A DNA stretch of 64,000 nucleotides from Vibrio natriegens NBRC 15636 = ATCC 14048 = DSM 759. GTDB taxonomy: Bacteria > Pseudomonadota > Gammaproteobacteria > Enterobacterales > Vibrionaceae. The notes under the pieces were generated by a model. It did no database searches. It was not told the origin of the DNA and worked only from the letters and a program-made list of their open reading frames with translations. This document shows, piece after piece, positions 32,821 to 42,560 of this stretch (position 1 is its first letter; each line of letters starts with the position of its first letter). Made by a program: the position numbers and the translations under genes. The stretch covers positions 62,001 through 126,000 of the forward strand of contig NZ_CP141823.1 of assembly GCF_035621455.1 (NCBI RefSeq). Direction: 5' to 3'.

Positions 32821-34443
32821 ATGCAAAAACCTGTCGAACTTGCACCAGATTACTATTTAGATAATTTCCTCAAACTAACCCAACATGCTGCGCATTGGTA
32901 CAGTGACTTATTACTAGAGGAAGAGCACCATTGGCTCACAACATTCGAGCAACTGGACAAACCATCACAATGCCTGTTAGTGCGACTGTATAGCCGTAAA
33001 GGGTGTTGGTTTCGCAGTGATAAACTCAATTATCAGGAAATTCCCTCTCTTCACCAAGCCCTGTCAGAGCTCGAACAATCGGGACTTATTGAGCTATCCC
33101 CTGCGCTTTCCCACCAAGAGTTAGCGACTCACTTACTGACCAAGTCAGAAATCTCTGCGCTTTACCCTGAGCTACCTAAATCACTGAAAAAAGACAATCT
33201 CGTTGAGTGTTTGAGCAATACTGAGTTCGACCAGTTTGATTTACTAGAATTTTCTGTGATCCGGCTGAATGCCGCTCATATGATTGATGTCTTGCTCACG
33301 TTATTCTTCGCCAATACTCATCAGGATTTAAGCCAGTTCGTACTCGATGATCTTGGCTTGCATCAGTTCGAACACTATCAGTTAAGCAAAGAGCGCCGAT
33401 TTTTTGATTCGCGAGAGCAAATTGATAGATTGATTGAACTCAGTCAACTCTCAAACCTGTACTGGCAATTTGATCGTAAAGATAAGACCAACCTTGATCT
33501 GCTCATTGAAGCCATGCCAGACGCAGTCAAGCACGACTACGTGGATAGAAAGCGTGAACACATGCTTAACGACATAGCAAGAGACTACGAGCGTATCAAT
33601 GAACTTGAAATCGCACTGGCGCTTTTTGAGCAAACCCAACTCCCACCGAGTAGAGAACGCCGCGCACGCATTTATGATAAATTGGAGCAAAACACGCGAT
33701 TGAGTGACATTGTCACAAGTATGTTAGAAGCACCTATCAATGCCTCCGAGTTTGAAGTGGCACAAAAGCTAGAACAACGCGTAAAGCGAAAACTTGGACA
33801 AAAGGTACCAAGAACACCCAAGCCACAGTGCGATGAACATCGTCTTGAACTGGATTTATCACAACAACGAGTCGAACTTGTCACCAAGGAACACTTTGAA
33901 AAATTGGGCTGGCAAGTATTTTATGCAGAGAATACGTTGCTCAATGCATTATTTGGTTTAACCTTCTGGGACGCCATTTTTGCTCCCGTAGAAGGCGCTT
34001 TTATAAACGCCTACCAACATCGCCCACTCGATTTGTATCACAGTGACTTTGCTTCTAAACGCGAAAAGTTAATCACATCCGCGTTCAATAGCCTCGAAAC
34101 TGGAAATACAAAACAGTTAATAGAAAGATACGATGCCAAGATTGGGATAAGCAATCCGTTCGTTCATTGGGGCGCGGTAAGTAAAGCGCTTATCGAACAT
34201 GCACTCACAACCATTCCGACGTCAATGCTAGTCGATCTATTCAGCGTCCAACTCCGTGATCTCAAGCTCTACCGTAATGGTATGCCGGACCTAATTGCAT
34301 TTAAGGGAGATCAATTTGAATGGATAGAAGTGAAAGGCCCTGGTGATAAACTGCAAGACAATCAATGGCGCTGGAATAAAGAGTTTAACCGACTTAAGGT
34401 ACCGTTTTCAGTCTGTTACGTGACTGCCAAAACAACCACATAA
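32821..34443 (+). CDS. Bacterial FAN1-type structure-specific nuclease (VRR-NUC)
   Basis: A 540-residue protein with a C-terminal VRR-NUC domain: GMPDLIAF (about 487-494) and EWIEVKGPGD (about 500-509) give the PD-(D/E)xK catalytic D, E and K, followed by LQDNQWRW. The N-terminal half has LLVRLYSRKGCWFR, typical of the FAN1 SAP-like/TPR region. FAN1 cuts flap and crosslink-derived DNA with 5' nuclease activity; the Pseudomonas enzyme has about the same length. It is transcribed alone after the OFA terminator and converges with the lipid-kinase gene, 17 bases apart. Confidence 0.87.
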   Translation: MQKPVELAPDYYLDNFLKLTQHAAHWYSDLLLEEEHHWLTTFEQLDKPSQCLLVRLYSRKGCWFRSDKLNYQEIPSLHQALSELEQSGLIELSPALSHQELATHLLTKSEISALYPELPKSLKKDNLVECLSNTEFDQFDLLEFSVIRLNAAHMIDVLLTLFFANTHQDLSQFVLDDLGLHQFEHYQLSKERRFFDSREQIDRLIELSQLSNLYWQFDRKDKTNLDLLIEAMPDAVKHDYVDRKREHMLNDIARDYERINELEIALALFEQTQLPPSRERRARIYDKLEQNTRLSDIVTSMLEAPINASEFEVAQKLEQRVKRKLGQKVPRTPKPQCDEHRLELDLSQQRVELVTKEHFEKLGWQVFYAENTLLNALFGLTFWDAIFAPVEGAFINAYQHRPLDLYHSDFASKREKLITSAFNSLETGNTKQLIERYDAKIGISNPFVHWGAVSKALIEHALTTIPTSMLVDLFSVQLRDLKLYRNGMPDLIAFKGDQFEWIEVKGPGDKLQDNQWRWNKEFNRLKVPFSVCYVTAKTTT

Positions 34444-34460
34444 TGAGGATAACAAGGGGA

Positions 34461-35366
34461 TTATCCAGATGTACCAACACACGGACAGTCACTCGGTAGA
34501 ATTAACTGAATGCTTTGAGGTAACACTTCGAAACGTATTTTACGCGAGCGATATGGCTCCCCATCTAAATTCAGAGGTAATGGATTTGGGAAGTCAATTT
34601 CCAACCAGCTTGTCCGTGTGTGCTTAACGAACTCGCCTGTAATCCTTGGGTTATTGATCTCTTCGATCACTTTAGGCAAGTCATGAGGTAAGAATGGACA
34701 AACCAGCGTTAAATCCATTAAACCATCATCGATCATCGCGTTTGGAGCCAACGACTGGCCACCGCCCGCCAAACGGCCATTGCAGAATGCACCGAGTAAT
34801 ATCCCACCTTCGTAGCTTCCGTCATCGACTGTGATGGTTCCATCGTACGGTTTAAAGCCCAAAGCTTTTACCACACCTGTCAGAGTATAAGCTCCGCCAC
34901 CTAAAAAATTCTTCAATTCGACTGGTGTTTCAGTGGTAATTTCGGCACCAAACCCTGCCGTAGCGACATTGATAAAGTAACGATCATTCGCTTTTACACA
35001 ATCAACAGAAACGGATTGTCCATTCACAGCCAAAGACAAGGCGTCAGAAATAGAAACAGGAATACGATTGGCAGTAGCAAAGTCATTGGCGGTGCCAAGT
35101 GGAATTATCGCCAGTTCAGGCCGCTGGTCGTCTTCAATTTGAGCAATCGCCGAAACTGCTTCATTGATCGTCCCATCGCCGCCTGCAACAACAATACGCG
35201 TAATCCCTTCATTTACGGCTTCCTTAACTAAACGTGGCATGTCTAGGGATTCCCAAGTCACACGAACTTGCACGTCGACGCCTTGCTCACGCGTCTCCAT
35301 AATCGCGTTTCTTAGCTCGGGTATGCCAGCCTTTTTGCCGTTTAGTATCGCTCGTATTGTTTTCAT
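34461..35366 (-). CDS. yegS: YegS-type diacylglycerol/lipid kinase
   Basis: A 301-residue cytoplasmic enzyme of the DAGK_cat family. GGDGTINEA (about 63-71) is the nucleotide-binding signature; [10 protein letters not shown] (about 87-96) and [10 protein letters not shown] (about 222-231) complete the active site and metal regions. YegS from E. coli phosphorylates phosphatidylglycerol in vitro; the true substrate is unclear. Length fits (E. coli 299). It has a 110-base upstream gap, enough for its own promoter. Confidence 0.88.
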   Translation of the reverse strand: MKTIRAILNGKKAGIPELRNAIMETREQGVDVQVRVTWESLDMPRLVKEAVNEGITRIVVAGGDGTINEAVSAIAQIEDDQRPELAIIPLGTANDFATANRIPVSISDALSLAVNGQSVSVDCVKANDRYFINVATAGFGAEITTETPVELKNFLGGGAYTLTGVVKALGFKPYDGTITVDDGSYEGGILLGAFCNGRLAGGGQSLAPNAMIDDGLMDLTLVCPFLPHDLPKVIEEINNPRITGEFVKHTRTSWLEIDFPNPLPLNLDGEPYRSRKIRFEVLPQSIQLILPSDCPCVGTSG

Positions 35367-35475
35367 TGAAATCCGTCTCTGTGGCTTAGTAGCGTTTCTT
35401 ACTGCTCGGTACTTTCGAGAGTGTAGACAAAAACTCCCTACTTAAAACGGTTAAAGTGGTCTGTTTGATAAATAA

Positions 35476-35901
35476 CTAAGATTTACCCAAATACGGCGTC
35501 AAAAACGCACTCACTTCCTCACCGCAAACTCCGACTTCTACTTCAACACCAGCTTGCTCTAAGATAGCGATACCACGGCCGCTGTTGCGAGGATCGGGAT
35601 CGAGCATGGCAACGACAACCTTTTTGATGCCAGTATTTACCAATGTCACCGCACAGGCAGGCGTTCTTCCAACAAACGAACAAGGCTCAAGTGTCACATA
35701 AGCGGTGACCTGCTCTAACGTTCCCTTGTATCCATTCAACGCTTCCACTTCGGCATGATTTCCACCGATAGCCTGAGTGTAGCCCTCGGAGACGATCTGA
35801 CCGTCTTTAACTAAAACACAGCCTACTGGTGGATTAGGTTGACACGCTGGTAGTGCATTTCGAGAAATCTCCAACGCACGGCGCATAAATTCTTGGCTCA
35901 T
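35476..35901 (-). CDS. RibD-type pyrimidine deaminase domain protein
   Basis: A 141-residue protein corresponding to only the N-terminal deaminase half of RibD. HAEVEAL (49-55) gives the zinc His and catalytic Glu; PCSFVGRTPAC (73-83) supplies C74 and C83. The reductase half is absent. RibD converts the pyrimidine intermediate in riboflavin synthesis; stand-alone deaminases may act on that or another nucleotide. It follows the Bat operon by 51 bases, where a TATAGT -10-like hexamer occurs on the minus strand, so it may have its own promoter. Confidence 0.84.
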   Translation of the reverse strand: MSQEFMRRALEISRNALPACQPNPPVGCVLVKDGQIVSEGYTQAIGGNHAEVEALNGYKGTLEQVTAYVTLEPCSFVGRTPACAVTLVNTGIKKVVVAMLDPDPRNSGRGIAILEQAGVEVEVGVCGEEVSAFLTPYLGKS

Positions 35902-35951
35902 GTAACATCTATTCTTTAATGAAAAACAAAGGACTATAGTAGCGCTCAGCT

Positions 35952-37256
35952 TTATTCAATACCATCTCTTTGCTTTAACTTATCCAATTGAGGTAAAGCT
36001 TTTGGTATGCGAAGTTTAAGATGACTTTGTTTCGTCTGAATTTTACGCCACATCGACTTGATCAGGCTAGAACTGCGTTCTCCACTTTGCATTCGAGATG
36101 CGCTTTTCTGCCATGAGTCACTGGAATCTGCATGGCGCATCTCCAATTCATAAGTGTTCACTCGTAACTGCCTGTAAAGGGCGGCTCTCGCCTCTCCCCA
36201 GCGATTTTCTTTGAGTAATCGATGCAAGTTCAGCCATGGTGGAATTGGCCTTGAACGGTAATAACGCTTGATGGCTAGAAGGAAAACAAACCCCAAAACC
36301 AAAGTGCTCACCAGACCGATAATCCAGACGAAATAGGCTTTAACAAACGACTTTAACGTATGTTTTGCTTGAAATGATTGTCCTTCAATCACGATGCTTT
36401 CGAGCTGCTGCGTTTCGCTGTTCCACCATTGGAATTCATAAGCAGGTAACGAGAACTCTCCTCCCTGCTGAATCACATACACACTTTCTTCAGTTCGGGT
36501 AGATTGATAGTCTCCACGCGTTTGTGTATCGGTAAGCTGATGAGGCTGTAAGTAAGTTTGATAACTATCGTTAGACTCACCTTTTAGCAGGTCAGGTAGT
36601 AACACCGACAAGCTGTCCTGTGCGGTTATCGTTACTTTTCGCGTGATCGCATCGCCAACTTTTAGCGGTTCAGAAGACGTTTCCCACTCTTGATTTACGT
36701 CGACATGTGTCGCAGTAAACCACTGGGTATTGTCGCTCAATAAGCCAGACGGTAACGATGCTGAAAACCGAATTGGCTGCGTGTAAAGAGTTCCTGAGAC
36801 GTTTTTTCCATCAGGCGCTGAAACTTGAACCCACACTGCAATGGGAGGAACGACAAAATCACCCGATACTTGAGGATACAACGTCACTTCCCAACGTTGG
36901 CGCGACCAGGTTTGCCCACCTTTTCTCTCAGTGAAATTGGTTGCCAGTTGGTTACGTTGTTTGGCAATCACATCCGGAATTTCCACAGAGCCCACTCGCG
37001 TTCCGCCAGTAAACCAGCGCGGCGTCGCCACCTCTATAGTCAGAATGACTTGCTCGTTGACACTGAAGTTGGGTGAGTTACGATTTTCCTCGTTACTTGT
37101 CGCTTTTCCAACCCACGCTTTTATCTCCACATCATGATTGCGCTGTAACTGATTGATATCTTGTGCACTCACCAAACCACTTGTACAGAAACTGGTCAAT
37201 ACTATGAAAAAGCAAGGCAGGTAGCGGCTCATAACGCGTCGAAATAGCTCTATCAT
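35952..37256 (-). CDS. BatD-like protein
   Basis: A 434-residue envelope protein. Signal peptide about 1-31 (ending SAQ); extracytoplasmic beta-rich region with two repeats about 40-290; TM about 308-330; short cytoplasmic tail rich in basic residues. This is the BatD (oxygen tolerance) layout, usually found with MoxR ATPases and VWA proteins. The start overlaps the upstream VWA-TPR gene by four bases. Internal Met at residue 9 is an alternative start. It is the last gene of the sulfatase-MoxR-Bat operon. Its biochemical role is not established in any species I know. Confidence 0.83.
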   Translation of the reverse strand: MIELFRRVMSRYLPCFFIVLTSFCTSGLVSAQDINQLQRNHDVEIKAWVGKATSNEENRNSPNFSVNEQVILTIEVATPRWFTGGTRVGSVEIPDVIAKQRNQLATNFTERKGGQTWSRQRWEVTLYPQVSGDFVVPPIAVWVQVSAPDGKNVSGTLYTQPIRFSASLPSGLLSDNTQWFTATHVDVNQEWETSSEPLKVGDAITRKVTITAQDSLSVLLPDLLKGESNDSYQTYLQPHQLTDTQTRGDYQSTRTEESVYVIQQGGEFSLPAYEFQWWNSETQQLESIVIEGQSFQAKHTLKSFVKAYFVWIIGLVSTLVLGFVFLLAIKRYYRSRPIPPWLNLHRLLKENRWGEARAALYRQLRVNTYELEMRHADSSDSWQKSASRMQSGERSSSLIKSMWRKIQTKQSHLKLRIPKALPQLDKLKQRDGIE

Positions 37257-38983
37257 TGCGTTATCTCCTCGTTATCATTACCACGTTCATCAGTAGTACC
37301 ACTCGCTGCCGGCGAGTTGAGTTGAATTTGAAATTTTGCACGTAGAAAGTCCCTTGGATCTGACTCGACACGTTTTAGCCACTTATCTGCCACCTCTTGA
37401 TTGCCTAATATTTCTGCGGCACTCAGTGTCTCTTTGATCATCATTTCTTGCGACGTTTGCTCTTCCGCCCCTTCTGCTGTTTGCGGATTATCACCAAGCT
37501 CAGTCGACATCTCTTGTTCCGTTCCGGCCTGACTTTCACTCATCTGATTGATGTCCTCAACAATGCCGCCGATGACTTTCAAATTATGCTCAACATCAGG
37601 GCGTAACGCTTGGCTTAGTGTTGGTTTGTTAGCCAATGATTGAAGCAAGTCTCTCGCTGCCAAGTATTCACGTTGACGTGCCAATGCGCTGGCCGCATTG
37701 TATAAACCAAAGTCTCTAACTTCTTCCGAAGGATCATTCTGCATTTCTAAAAACGCGCTATGGGCTAGCTCAAATTCACTGGCATAGTAATAAGCGGTTC
37801 CTTTTCGTAACGGATCTGAGAAATGCTTTGCCGCATCCAAATACGCTTGTTTGTTGAACAACCGCTGTCCTTGTTGATCAGGTGTCAACCACAAGTCCCA
37901 CCACCACTGGGCGGCTTTGTCGAACGTCGTCACTTTTTGTACAACTTGAGGCTCTTCAGCTTTTAGCGATACATTTTCAGCCATTACCTCGCCGGGCATC
38001 ATCACGCTTCCAGATACCATTGCGATCAAGCACCATTGAACTAACCAACCTTTTCGGAACCAGATCAGCATAATCAACGCAATAGGAAACAAAAGCACAT
38101 AGCCCATGTCTTTCCATGGCATAGAAGACTCACCATTTAGCTGCATATTACGCTCTACATACCGGCTCAATTGCTGAATGTCTGTGTTATCAACACTTAC
38201 TTCAATAAGTCTTCCATCAGTTTTACTTGCAAGTGTTTGCAACGAATCGAGATCGATCGGGTTATTACTGACAATATCAGGGTTGCCAGCGGCCAATATC
38301 AACAGCTGATAGGGTTTATCGGCAAAATAATCTTCATACTTACTGATGGTGGCAGGGTTAACACCATCTGTCACTAAGAGCACCGTTGAGCCGGCTAATC
38401 CTTGTAATTGCTGGTCAATAAGAGGTAATGCCTGCTCCGCGAGTTTACCTTTAACCGGCATAATTTCGGGATCAATTGCCGCGAGGAATGGGTCAAAAAC
38501 AGCGCTGTCTTGTGTGATCGGCATAGCGACGTGTGCCGTTCCCGCAAACACCACCAACCCCGTTTTACCACCTTTTCTTGCAGCGAGTAGATCACGGATT
38601 TTTTGTTTAGAACGTTCTAAGCGACTTGGCGGCAGATCTTTTTGCAACATAGAGTCGCTATTATCCAAAACCACCAGCATTGACGCTTTGTCCTCACCAA
38701 ATGGTGACGCCTCTCGCTGCCAACTTGGGCCCGCACAAATCAAAATAGCGATGAATACATTGACCATCAGGAGTTTTAGTGGCAATTGTTTCCGCCAGCC
38801 ATGCTCACCTATTGTCAGTACCTCACGTAAATGATCGGGCAGGATGTCTTTCCAGCTTGGTTTGCTCTCCTCATGCCAGCGTAGCCAAATCAGGAAAACC
38901 ATCGGGATCAGCGCCAATAGCCACAAAGGACGAATGAAATGAAACTGAGTAAAAAATTGCGTTAAGCTGAGAGAATCAAACAT
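37253..38983 (-). CDS. BatB/BatC-like VWA protein with TPR region
   Basis: A 576-residue inner-membrane protein. N-terminal TM helices at about 17-33 and 70-84, a VWA domain about 95-280 with the metal-site DNSDS (about 106-110), TM about 302-320, then a cytoplasmic/periplasmic helical TPR region about 385-480 and an acidic, low-complexity tail. VWA proteins of this type form complexes with the other Bat proteins and with MoxR. Overlaps both neighbours (eight bases upstream, four bases downstream), so translation is coupled. Confidence 0.85.
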   Translation of the reverse strand: MFDSLSLTQFFTQFHFIRPLWLLALIPMVFLIWLRWHEESKPSWKDILPDHLREVLTIGEHGWRKQLPLKLLMVNVFIAILICAGPSWQREASPFGEDKASMLVVLDNSDSMLQKDLPPSRLERSKQKIRDLLAARKGGKTGLVVFAGTAHVAMPITQDSAVFDPFLAAIDPEIMPVKGKLAEQALPLIDQQLQGLAGSTVLLVTDGVNPATISKYEDYFADKPYQLLILAAGNPDIVSNNPIDLDSLQTLASKTDGRLIEVSVDNTDIQQLSRYVERNMQLNGESSMPWKDMGYVLLFPIALIMLIWFRKGWLVQWCLIAMVSGSVMMPGEVMAENVSLKAEEPQVVQKVTTFDKAAQWWWDLWLTPDQQGQRLFNKQAYLDAAKHFSDPLRKGTAYYYASEFELAHSAFLEMQNDPSEEVRDFGLYNAASALARQREYLAARDLLQSLANKPTLSQALRPDVEHNLKVIGGIVEDINQMSESQAGTEQEMSTELGDNPQTAEGAEEQTSQEMMIKETLSAAEILGNQEVADKWLKRVESDPRDFLRAKFQIQLNSPAASGTTDERGNDNEEITQ

Positions 38984-40058
38984 CGTGCTCTCCTACCGAT
39001 ACTTTCCCCGTCGAAAAGCGCGCTTTGGTTCTTCGTCTGAGTGTCGCCACACTGAACGCGAGCAAATGCATCAATACCACCAAGACCATCAGGTAATGGT
39101 GCAAACTTTGTTTAGGCCGATAGGTCGTACTTTCATACAACTCTGGCTCAAGCAGGCTGATTTCTTCATAGGCCTTTGCCAACTCGTCCCGGTTGAGCGC
39201 TTCAAATGCCTCGCCTCCTGATTCAGCCGCGATTCGTGTAATCGTGTCCATATCAAGCGCCGTTTCACCAATGGTTTGGGGATCGCCCATCGCGATAACG
39301 TGCACGCGAACCCCCTTCGCTTTTGCCACTTTTGCCGCGTCTATTGGTTCAACAAAACTGCCAGTGTCGTTGCCATCAGTTAATACAATCGCAACTTTTT
39401 CACGCTCTGTCGCTTGCGTTAACTCACTACGAGTCTTATCGCTCTGCTCAAACACTTTTATCGCTAACCCAATCGCATCTCCAAGGTGCGTACTCTGCCC
39501 AGCCATCGCAACGTCAGTTTGATTAAGCAGTTCTAACCACACGCTTTGATCAGCAGTAAACGGGGTTTGCACAAATGCAGCGTCACCAAACAGCACCAAA
39601 CCAAGCCGATCGCCTTTACGTGACTGCACGAAATCTGCCAATACTTCTTTGGCGGCTTCTAAGCGAGAGATTTTTTCACCCGTACGCGAGGTAAAATCAG
39701 CCTCAGCCATTGAGCCCGAAAGATCAACCACAACCATGACATCTCGACCAAGGCTTTCTCGAACTTGCGGCTCACCCAGAATCGTGGGCTTAGCCATCGC
39801 ACAAACAACCAATATCCAAGAGAGAATTAACGTCGCGCGCTGCCACCAACTTGGCGTTAGCTGGCTTGCACCCTCTGACGGAGTTTCACCAATGGCTTCA
39901 ACCAGTTGGGAAAAAAACGGTACTTTAATCGCTGTCTGTTTAGTTCGGTAAGCAGGAACCAGATAATAAACCACGAGTGGCAGGGGTAAAATAATCAGCC
40001 ATAAAGGGTGCGCAAGCTCAAAGCCAGACAGCCCCATGAAAGAGAGGAGATCAATCAT
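38976..40058 (-). CDS. BatA-like VWA protein
   Basis: ATG 40058 is chosen because AAGGTGG lies upstream; a GTG at 40067 overlaps that site. The 360-residue protein has TM segments near 18-36 and 73-92, a VWA domain about 98-300 with the metal-site DLSGSM (DxSxS) intact and a conserved Thr later, and a C-terminal TM about 325-342. It fits BatA of the MoxR/Bat clusters, a membrane-anchored VWA whose domain faces the periplasm or cytoplasm depending on model. It overlaps its upstream and downstream genes by eight bases each. Confidence 0.87.
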   Translation of the reverse strand: MIDLLSFMGLSGFELAHPLWLIILPLPLVVYYLVPAYRTKQTAIKVPFFSQLVEAIGETPSEGASQLTPSWWQRATLILSWILVVCAMAKPTILGEPQVRESLGRDVMVVVDLSGSMAEADFTSRTGEKISRLEAAKEVLADFVQSRKGDRLGLVLFGDAAFVQTPFTADQSVWLELLNQTDVAMAGQSTHLGDAIGLAIKVFEQSDKTRSELTQATEREKVAIVLTDGNDTGSFVEPIDAAKVAKAKGVRVHVIAMGDPQTIGETALDMDTITRIAAESGGEAFEALNRDELAKAYEEISLLEPELYESTTYRPKQSLHHYLMVLVVLMHLLAFSVATLRRRTKARFSTGKVSVGEHDV

Positions 40059-40593
40059 TCTGACCACCTTGCTTCGGCTCTGTTCCTTGCGTTGATATAT
40101 TTGAGACAGACGTATGCGAATGCTCTTTGACCCAAAAGTTTGCTTTCTCGATCAAAAGCACTCGCTGTTGATACGTAAGATCGATCTTGGGGTTAACGAT
40201 ACTCTTGAGCCACAATGTGGAAACTTCATCATTGAAAGCCTGTTTTTTCGGTTCCAGCTCGTCAAGTTTAGAAAGAAAAGCACCATCAAACAGTCTGGCA
40301 TTGCGGCTGTTTATATGAATCAAAACAATTTTTAGAATCGAGAATAGCGTTTTCGGCATGTCACTATCGCTTGGATTAATCTGACTGATCATATCCAATG
40401 CTTCCTTGCGATAGCGGTTTATCCACCATTTACTCAGAATGCGATAAGCCATGTACACTAAAGCCAGCACGAATATCACAGCTAGAATTTTCCAGCCGAC
40501 AGTTTGCGGATACCAGCTGACACTGGGCGGTACGGGTACGTCATGTAGCTCACTCAGAATGTAAGAGCCAGGGGGTTGCGGAAGATCACTCAT
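40051..40593 (-). CDS. DUF4381 membrane protein of the MoxR/Bat cluster
   Basis: A 180-residue protein. A short N-terminal segment (LHDVPVPPSVSWYPQTVGWKILAV) leads into one TM helix (about 32-50), followed by a cytoplasmic helical domain (about 55-160). LHDVPVPPSVSWYPQT is the recognisable DUF4381 signature. It is found almost only in MoxR-DUF58-VWA gene clusters and is thought to be a membrane partner; no activity is known. The stop codon overlaps the BatA start by eight bases. Confidence 0.85.
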   Translation of the reverse strand: MSDLPQPPGSYILSELHDVPVPPSVSWYPQTVGWKILAVIFVLALVYMAYRILSKWWINRYRKEALDMISQINPSDSDMPKTLFSILKIVLIHINSRNARLFDGAFLSKLDELEPKKQAFNDEVSTLWLKSIVNPKIDLTYQQRVLLIEKANFWVKEHSHTSVSNISTQGTEPKQGGQND

Positions 40594-41556
40594 CTAGCGC
40601 CCTCCTACCAATTTTTGAAACTCTTTGACATGCTGGCCAGTGGTATCAAGCTCAATGTAAGGCAGATGCTTAATTGCCATCAGTTGCGCTAAAGATTGAC
40701 GCTGCACATCTGTTTTCGCTTCCAGTTTTGCGCTTGCAGCTTCCACTTTTGCTTTACTATCCAAATTGAGCTGATATTGACCATCACCAACCACCCATTT
40801 TGATGTTGCTAAGTCATCTGGCAGTGTTTGTTCAAGTGGATCGCTGACCATCACGGCGAGAATGTCGTTGTGCTGTTGAAGCTGTTTCAGGTGGTCGAGG
40901 TGCTGCTCGTCACAGTCACTCCAGTCGCTAATAAAAATCAGCGTGGATTGTTTGAGCTTCATTCGCTTTATCAGTTCAACCCAGCGACTAAACGTTACTT
41001 TTTCGGAATCGACCGAATCAACGCTAAGGGATTGGTTCGCCCGTGATAAGTGTTTTAGCTGTGTTAAAAGATCGTTTTGCGAACTCTGTGGCTTTGAATG
41101 ACACAGGGCTTGATGGGAAGCAATAACAAATCCTACTCGGTCACCATCTTTTAATACTCGCCACCCACACATTGCTGCAACTTCTGCAGCAACCACCGAC
41201 TTCATCACCTCTGTGGAAGCAAAAAACATCGCACTGCGTTGATCAACACAGACGATGACATTGCGATCTTTTTCTTCGGTATAACTACGCACATGAGGCT
41301 TGCCCGTGCGCATCGTCACTTTCCAATCGAGATTACGAATATCATCCCCTAACTGGTAATGACGCAACTCTTCAAAATTCAGTCCGCGACCGCGAAAAAG
41401 AGAGTTGTGTCGGCCAGATAACACACTGCCAGCTTTCAGGTGAGGGAGTAAACTAAACGACTCAGCTTGCGCTTGTAATCGCACCAGCCTTGCGTAATCA
41501 CAATATAAACGGTGATCTATCTCTTCAGGTTTAGGAGCAAGTGTCGGCTTTGCCAT
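40594..41556 (-). CDS. DUF58 (VWA-like) protein of the MoxR cluster
   Basis: A 320-residue soluble protein. SGRHNSLFRGRGLNFEELRHYQLGDDIRNLDWKV (about 47-80) is the DUF58 signature, where G-D-D-x-R-x-I-D-W is usual. A degenerate VWA-like fold follows (VIVCVDQRSAMFF at about 104-116, DxxSAM in place of DxSxS). It always accompanies MoxR ATPases and probably adapts substrates for them. Adjacent genes abut with no gap: the DUF4381 start is one base before this gene's stop region. Confidence 0.86.
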   Translation of the reverse strand: MAKPTLAPKPEEIDHRLYCDYARLVRLQAQAESFSLLPHLKAGSVLSGRHNSLFRGRGLNFEELRHYQLGDDIRNLDWKVTMRTGKPHVRSYTEEKDRNVIVCVDQRSAMFFASTEVMKSVVAAEVAAMCGWRVLKDGDRVGFVIASHQALCHSKPQSSQNDLLTQLKHLSRANQSLSVDSVDSEKVTFSRWVELIKRMKLKQSTLIFISDWSDCDEQHLDHLKQLQQHNDILAVMVSDPLEQTLPDDLATSKWVVGDGQYQLNLDSKAKVEAASAKLEAKTDVQRQSLAQLMAIKHLPYIELDTTGQHVKEFQKLVGGR

Positions 41557-41567
41557 ATTGCCACCAC

Positions 41568-42551
41568 TTATCCGATTTCAACGTAATCGAGTAATTCCTC
41601 AACGACTCGTTGATGATCCACACCGTCAGCTAGCGCGTCATAGGTGAGTGAGAATCGGTGTCCTAATACTGATGGGACCATAGCACGGACATCATCAGGT
41701 GTGACATGGTCACGTCCTTGAAGCCAAGCATAGGCGCGAGCACACTTATCCAACGAAATTGAAGCGCGAGGACTGGAGCCAATTTCAATCCATTTAGATA
41801 ATTGCGACTCTGCATAACGCTCTGGCTTACGAGTCGCCATCACCAACGCGACAATATAGTCTTCAACTAATTCAGAAACCGCGACATCGGGCAATTGACG
41901 GCGTGCTTCTAAAACCAAATCGGGCTCAATATGCTGCGGCGTAACCAACTCGGAACTGGTTTCCGCCCCGAGCTCTTCGCTACGAACCAAACGAATAATC
42001 TCGCGCTCAGCAGCATCTTCCGGGTAGTCCACCGTAACCTTCATAATAAAGCGGTCCATTTGCGCTTCAGGCAGAGGGTACGTCCCTTCTTGCTCGATCG
42101 GGTTTTGCGTCGCTAGAACCATAAATAGATCGGGTAACACATGCGTTTTATCGCCAACAGTTATTGTGCCTTCAGCCATGGCTTCTAGCAGCGCGGCCTG
42201 CACTTTGGCAGGAGCACGGTTAACCTCATCGGCAAGGACAATGCTGTTAAAAATGGGACCCGGCTGAAAATGTAGCTGCGGTTTGCCATCTAACTCCTGA
42301 TAAACCTCGGTACCCGTGACGTCCGAAGGTAGAAGATCAGGCGTGAACTGAATACGACCGAAACTAGTGTTCAGAAGATTGGCTAATGATTTTACTGAAC
42401 GCGTTTTTGCGGTACCCGGTAAACCTTCCAACAGAATATGTCCATTAGTCAATAAACCAATCACCAACGCTTGCACCACGTGGCTTTGACCAATGACGCT
42501 TCTCTCTGTCTCTTCAATCAGCTTATTAATTGCTTGCTGCGCGTTGTTCAT
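41568..42551 (-). CDS. MoxR-family AAA+ ATPase
   Basis: A 327-residue AAA+ ATPase. Walker A GLPGTAKT (about 43-50), Walker B VLADEVNRAP (about 106-115), sensor 1 ATQNP (about 147-151), and a lid domain with sensor 2 SSPRASISL (about 261-269) are all present. MoxR proteins act as chaperone-like ATPases with VWA partners to activate or insert metal in other proteins. It is co-transcribed between the sulfatase-maturating enzyme (nine-base gap) and DUF58 (11-base gap), which suggests work on the sulfatase or on related envelope proteins. That link is inference. Confidence 0.9.
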   Translation of the reverse strand: MNNAQQAINKLIEETERSVIGQSHVVQALVIGLLTNGHILLEGLPGTAKTRSVKSLANLLNTSFGRIQFTPDLLPSDVTGTEVYQELDGKPQLHFQPGPIFNSIVLADEVNRAPAKVQAALLEAMAEGTITVGDKTHVLPDLFMVLATQNPIEQEGTYPLPEAQMDRFIMKVTVDYPEDAAEREIIRLVRSEELGAETSSELVTPQHIEPDLVLEARRQLPDVAVSELVEDYIVALVMATRKPERYAESQLSKWIEIGSSPRASISLDKCARAYAWLQGRDHVTPDDVRAMVPSVLGHRFSLTYDALADGVDHQRVVEELLDYVEIG

Positions 42552-42560
42552 TCGTCTTCC

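Noticed and set aside
38346..38834. 162-codon plus-strand frame inside the VWA-TPR gene
   Set aside because: Antisense to a VWA domain with an intact metal site; no independent features.
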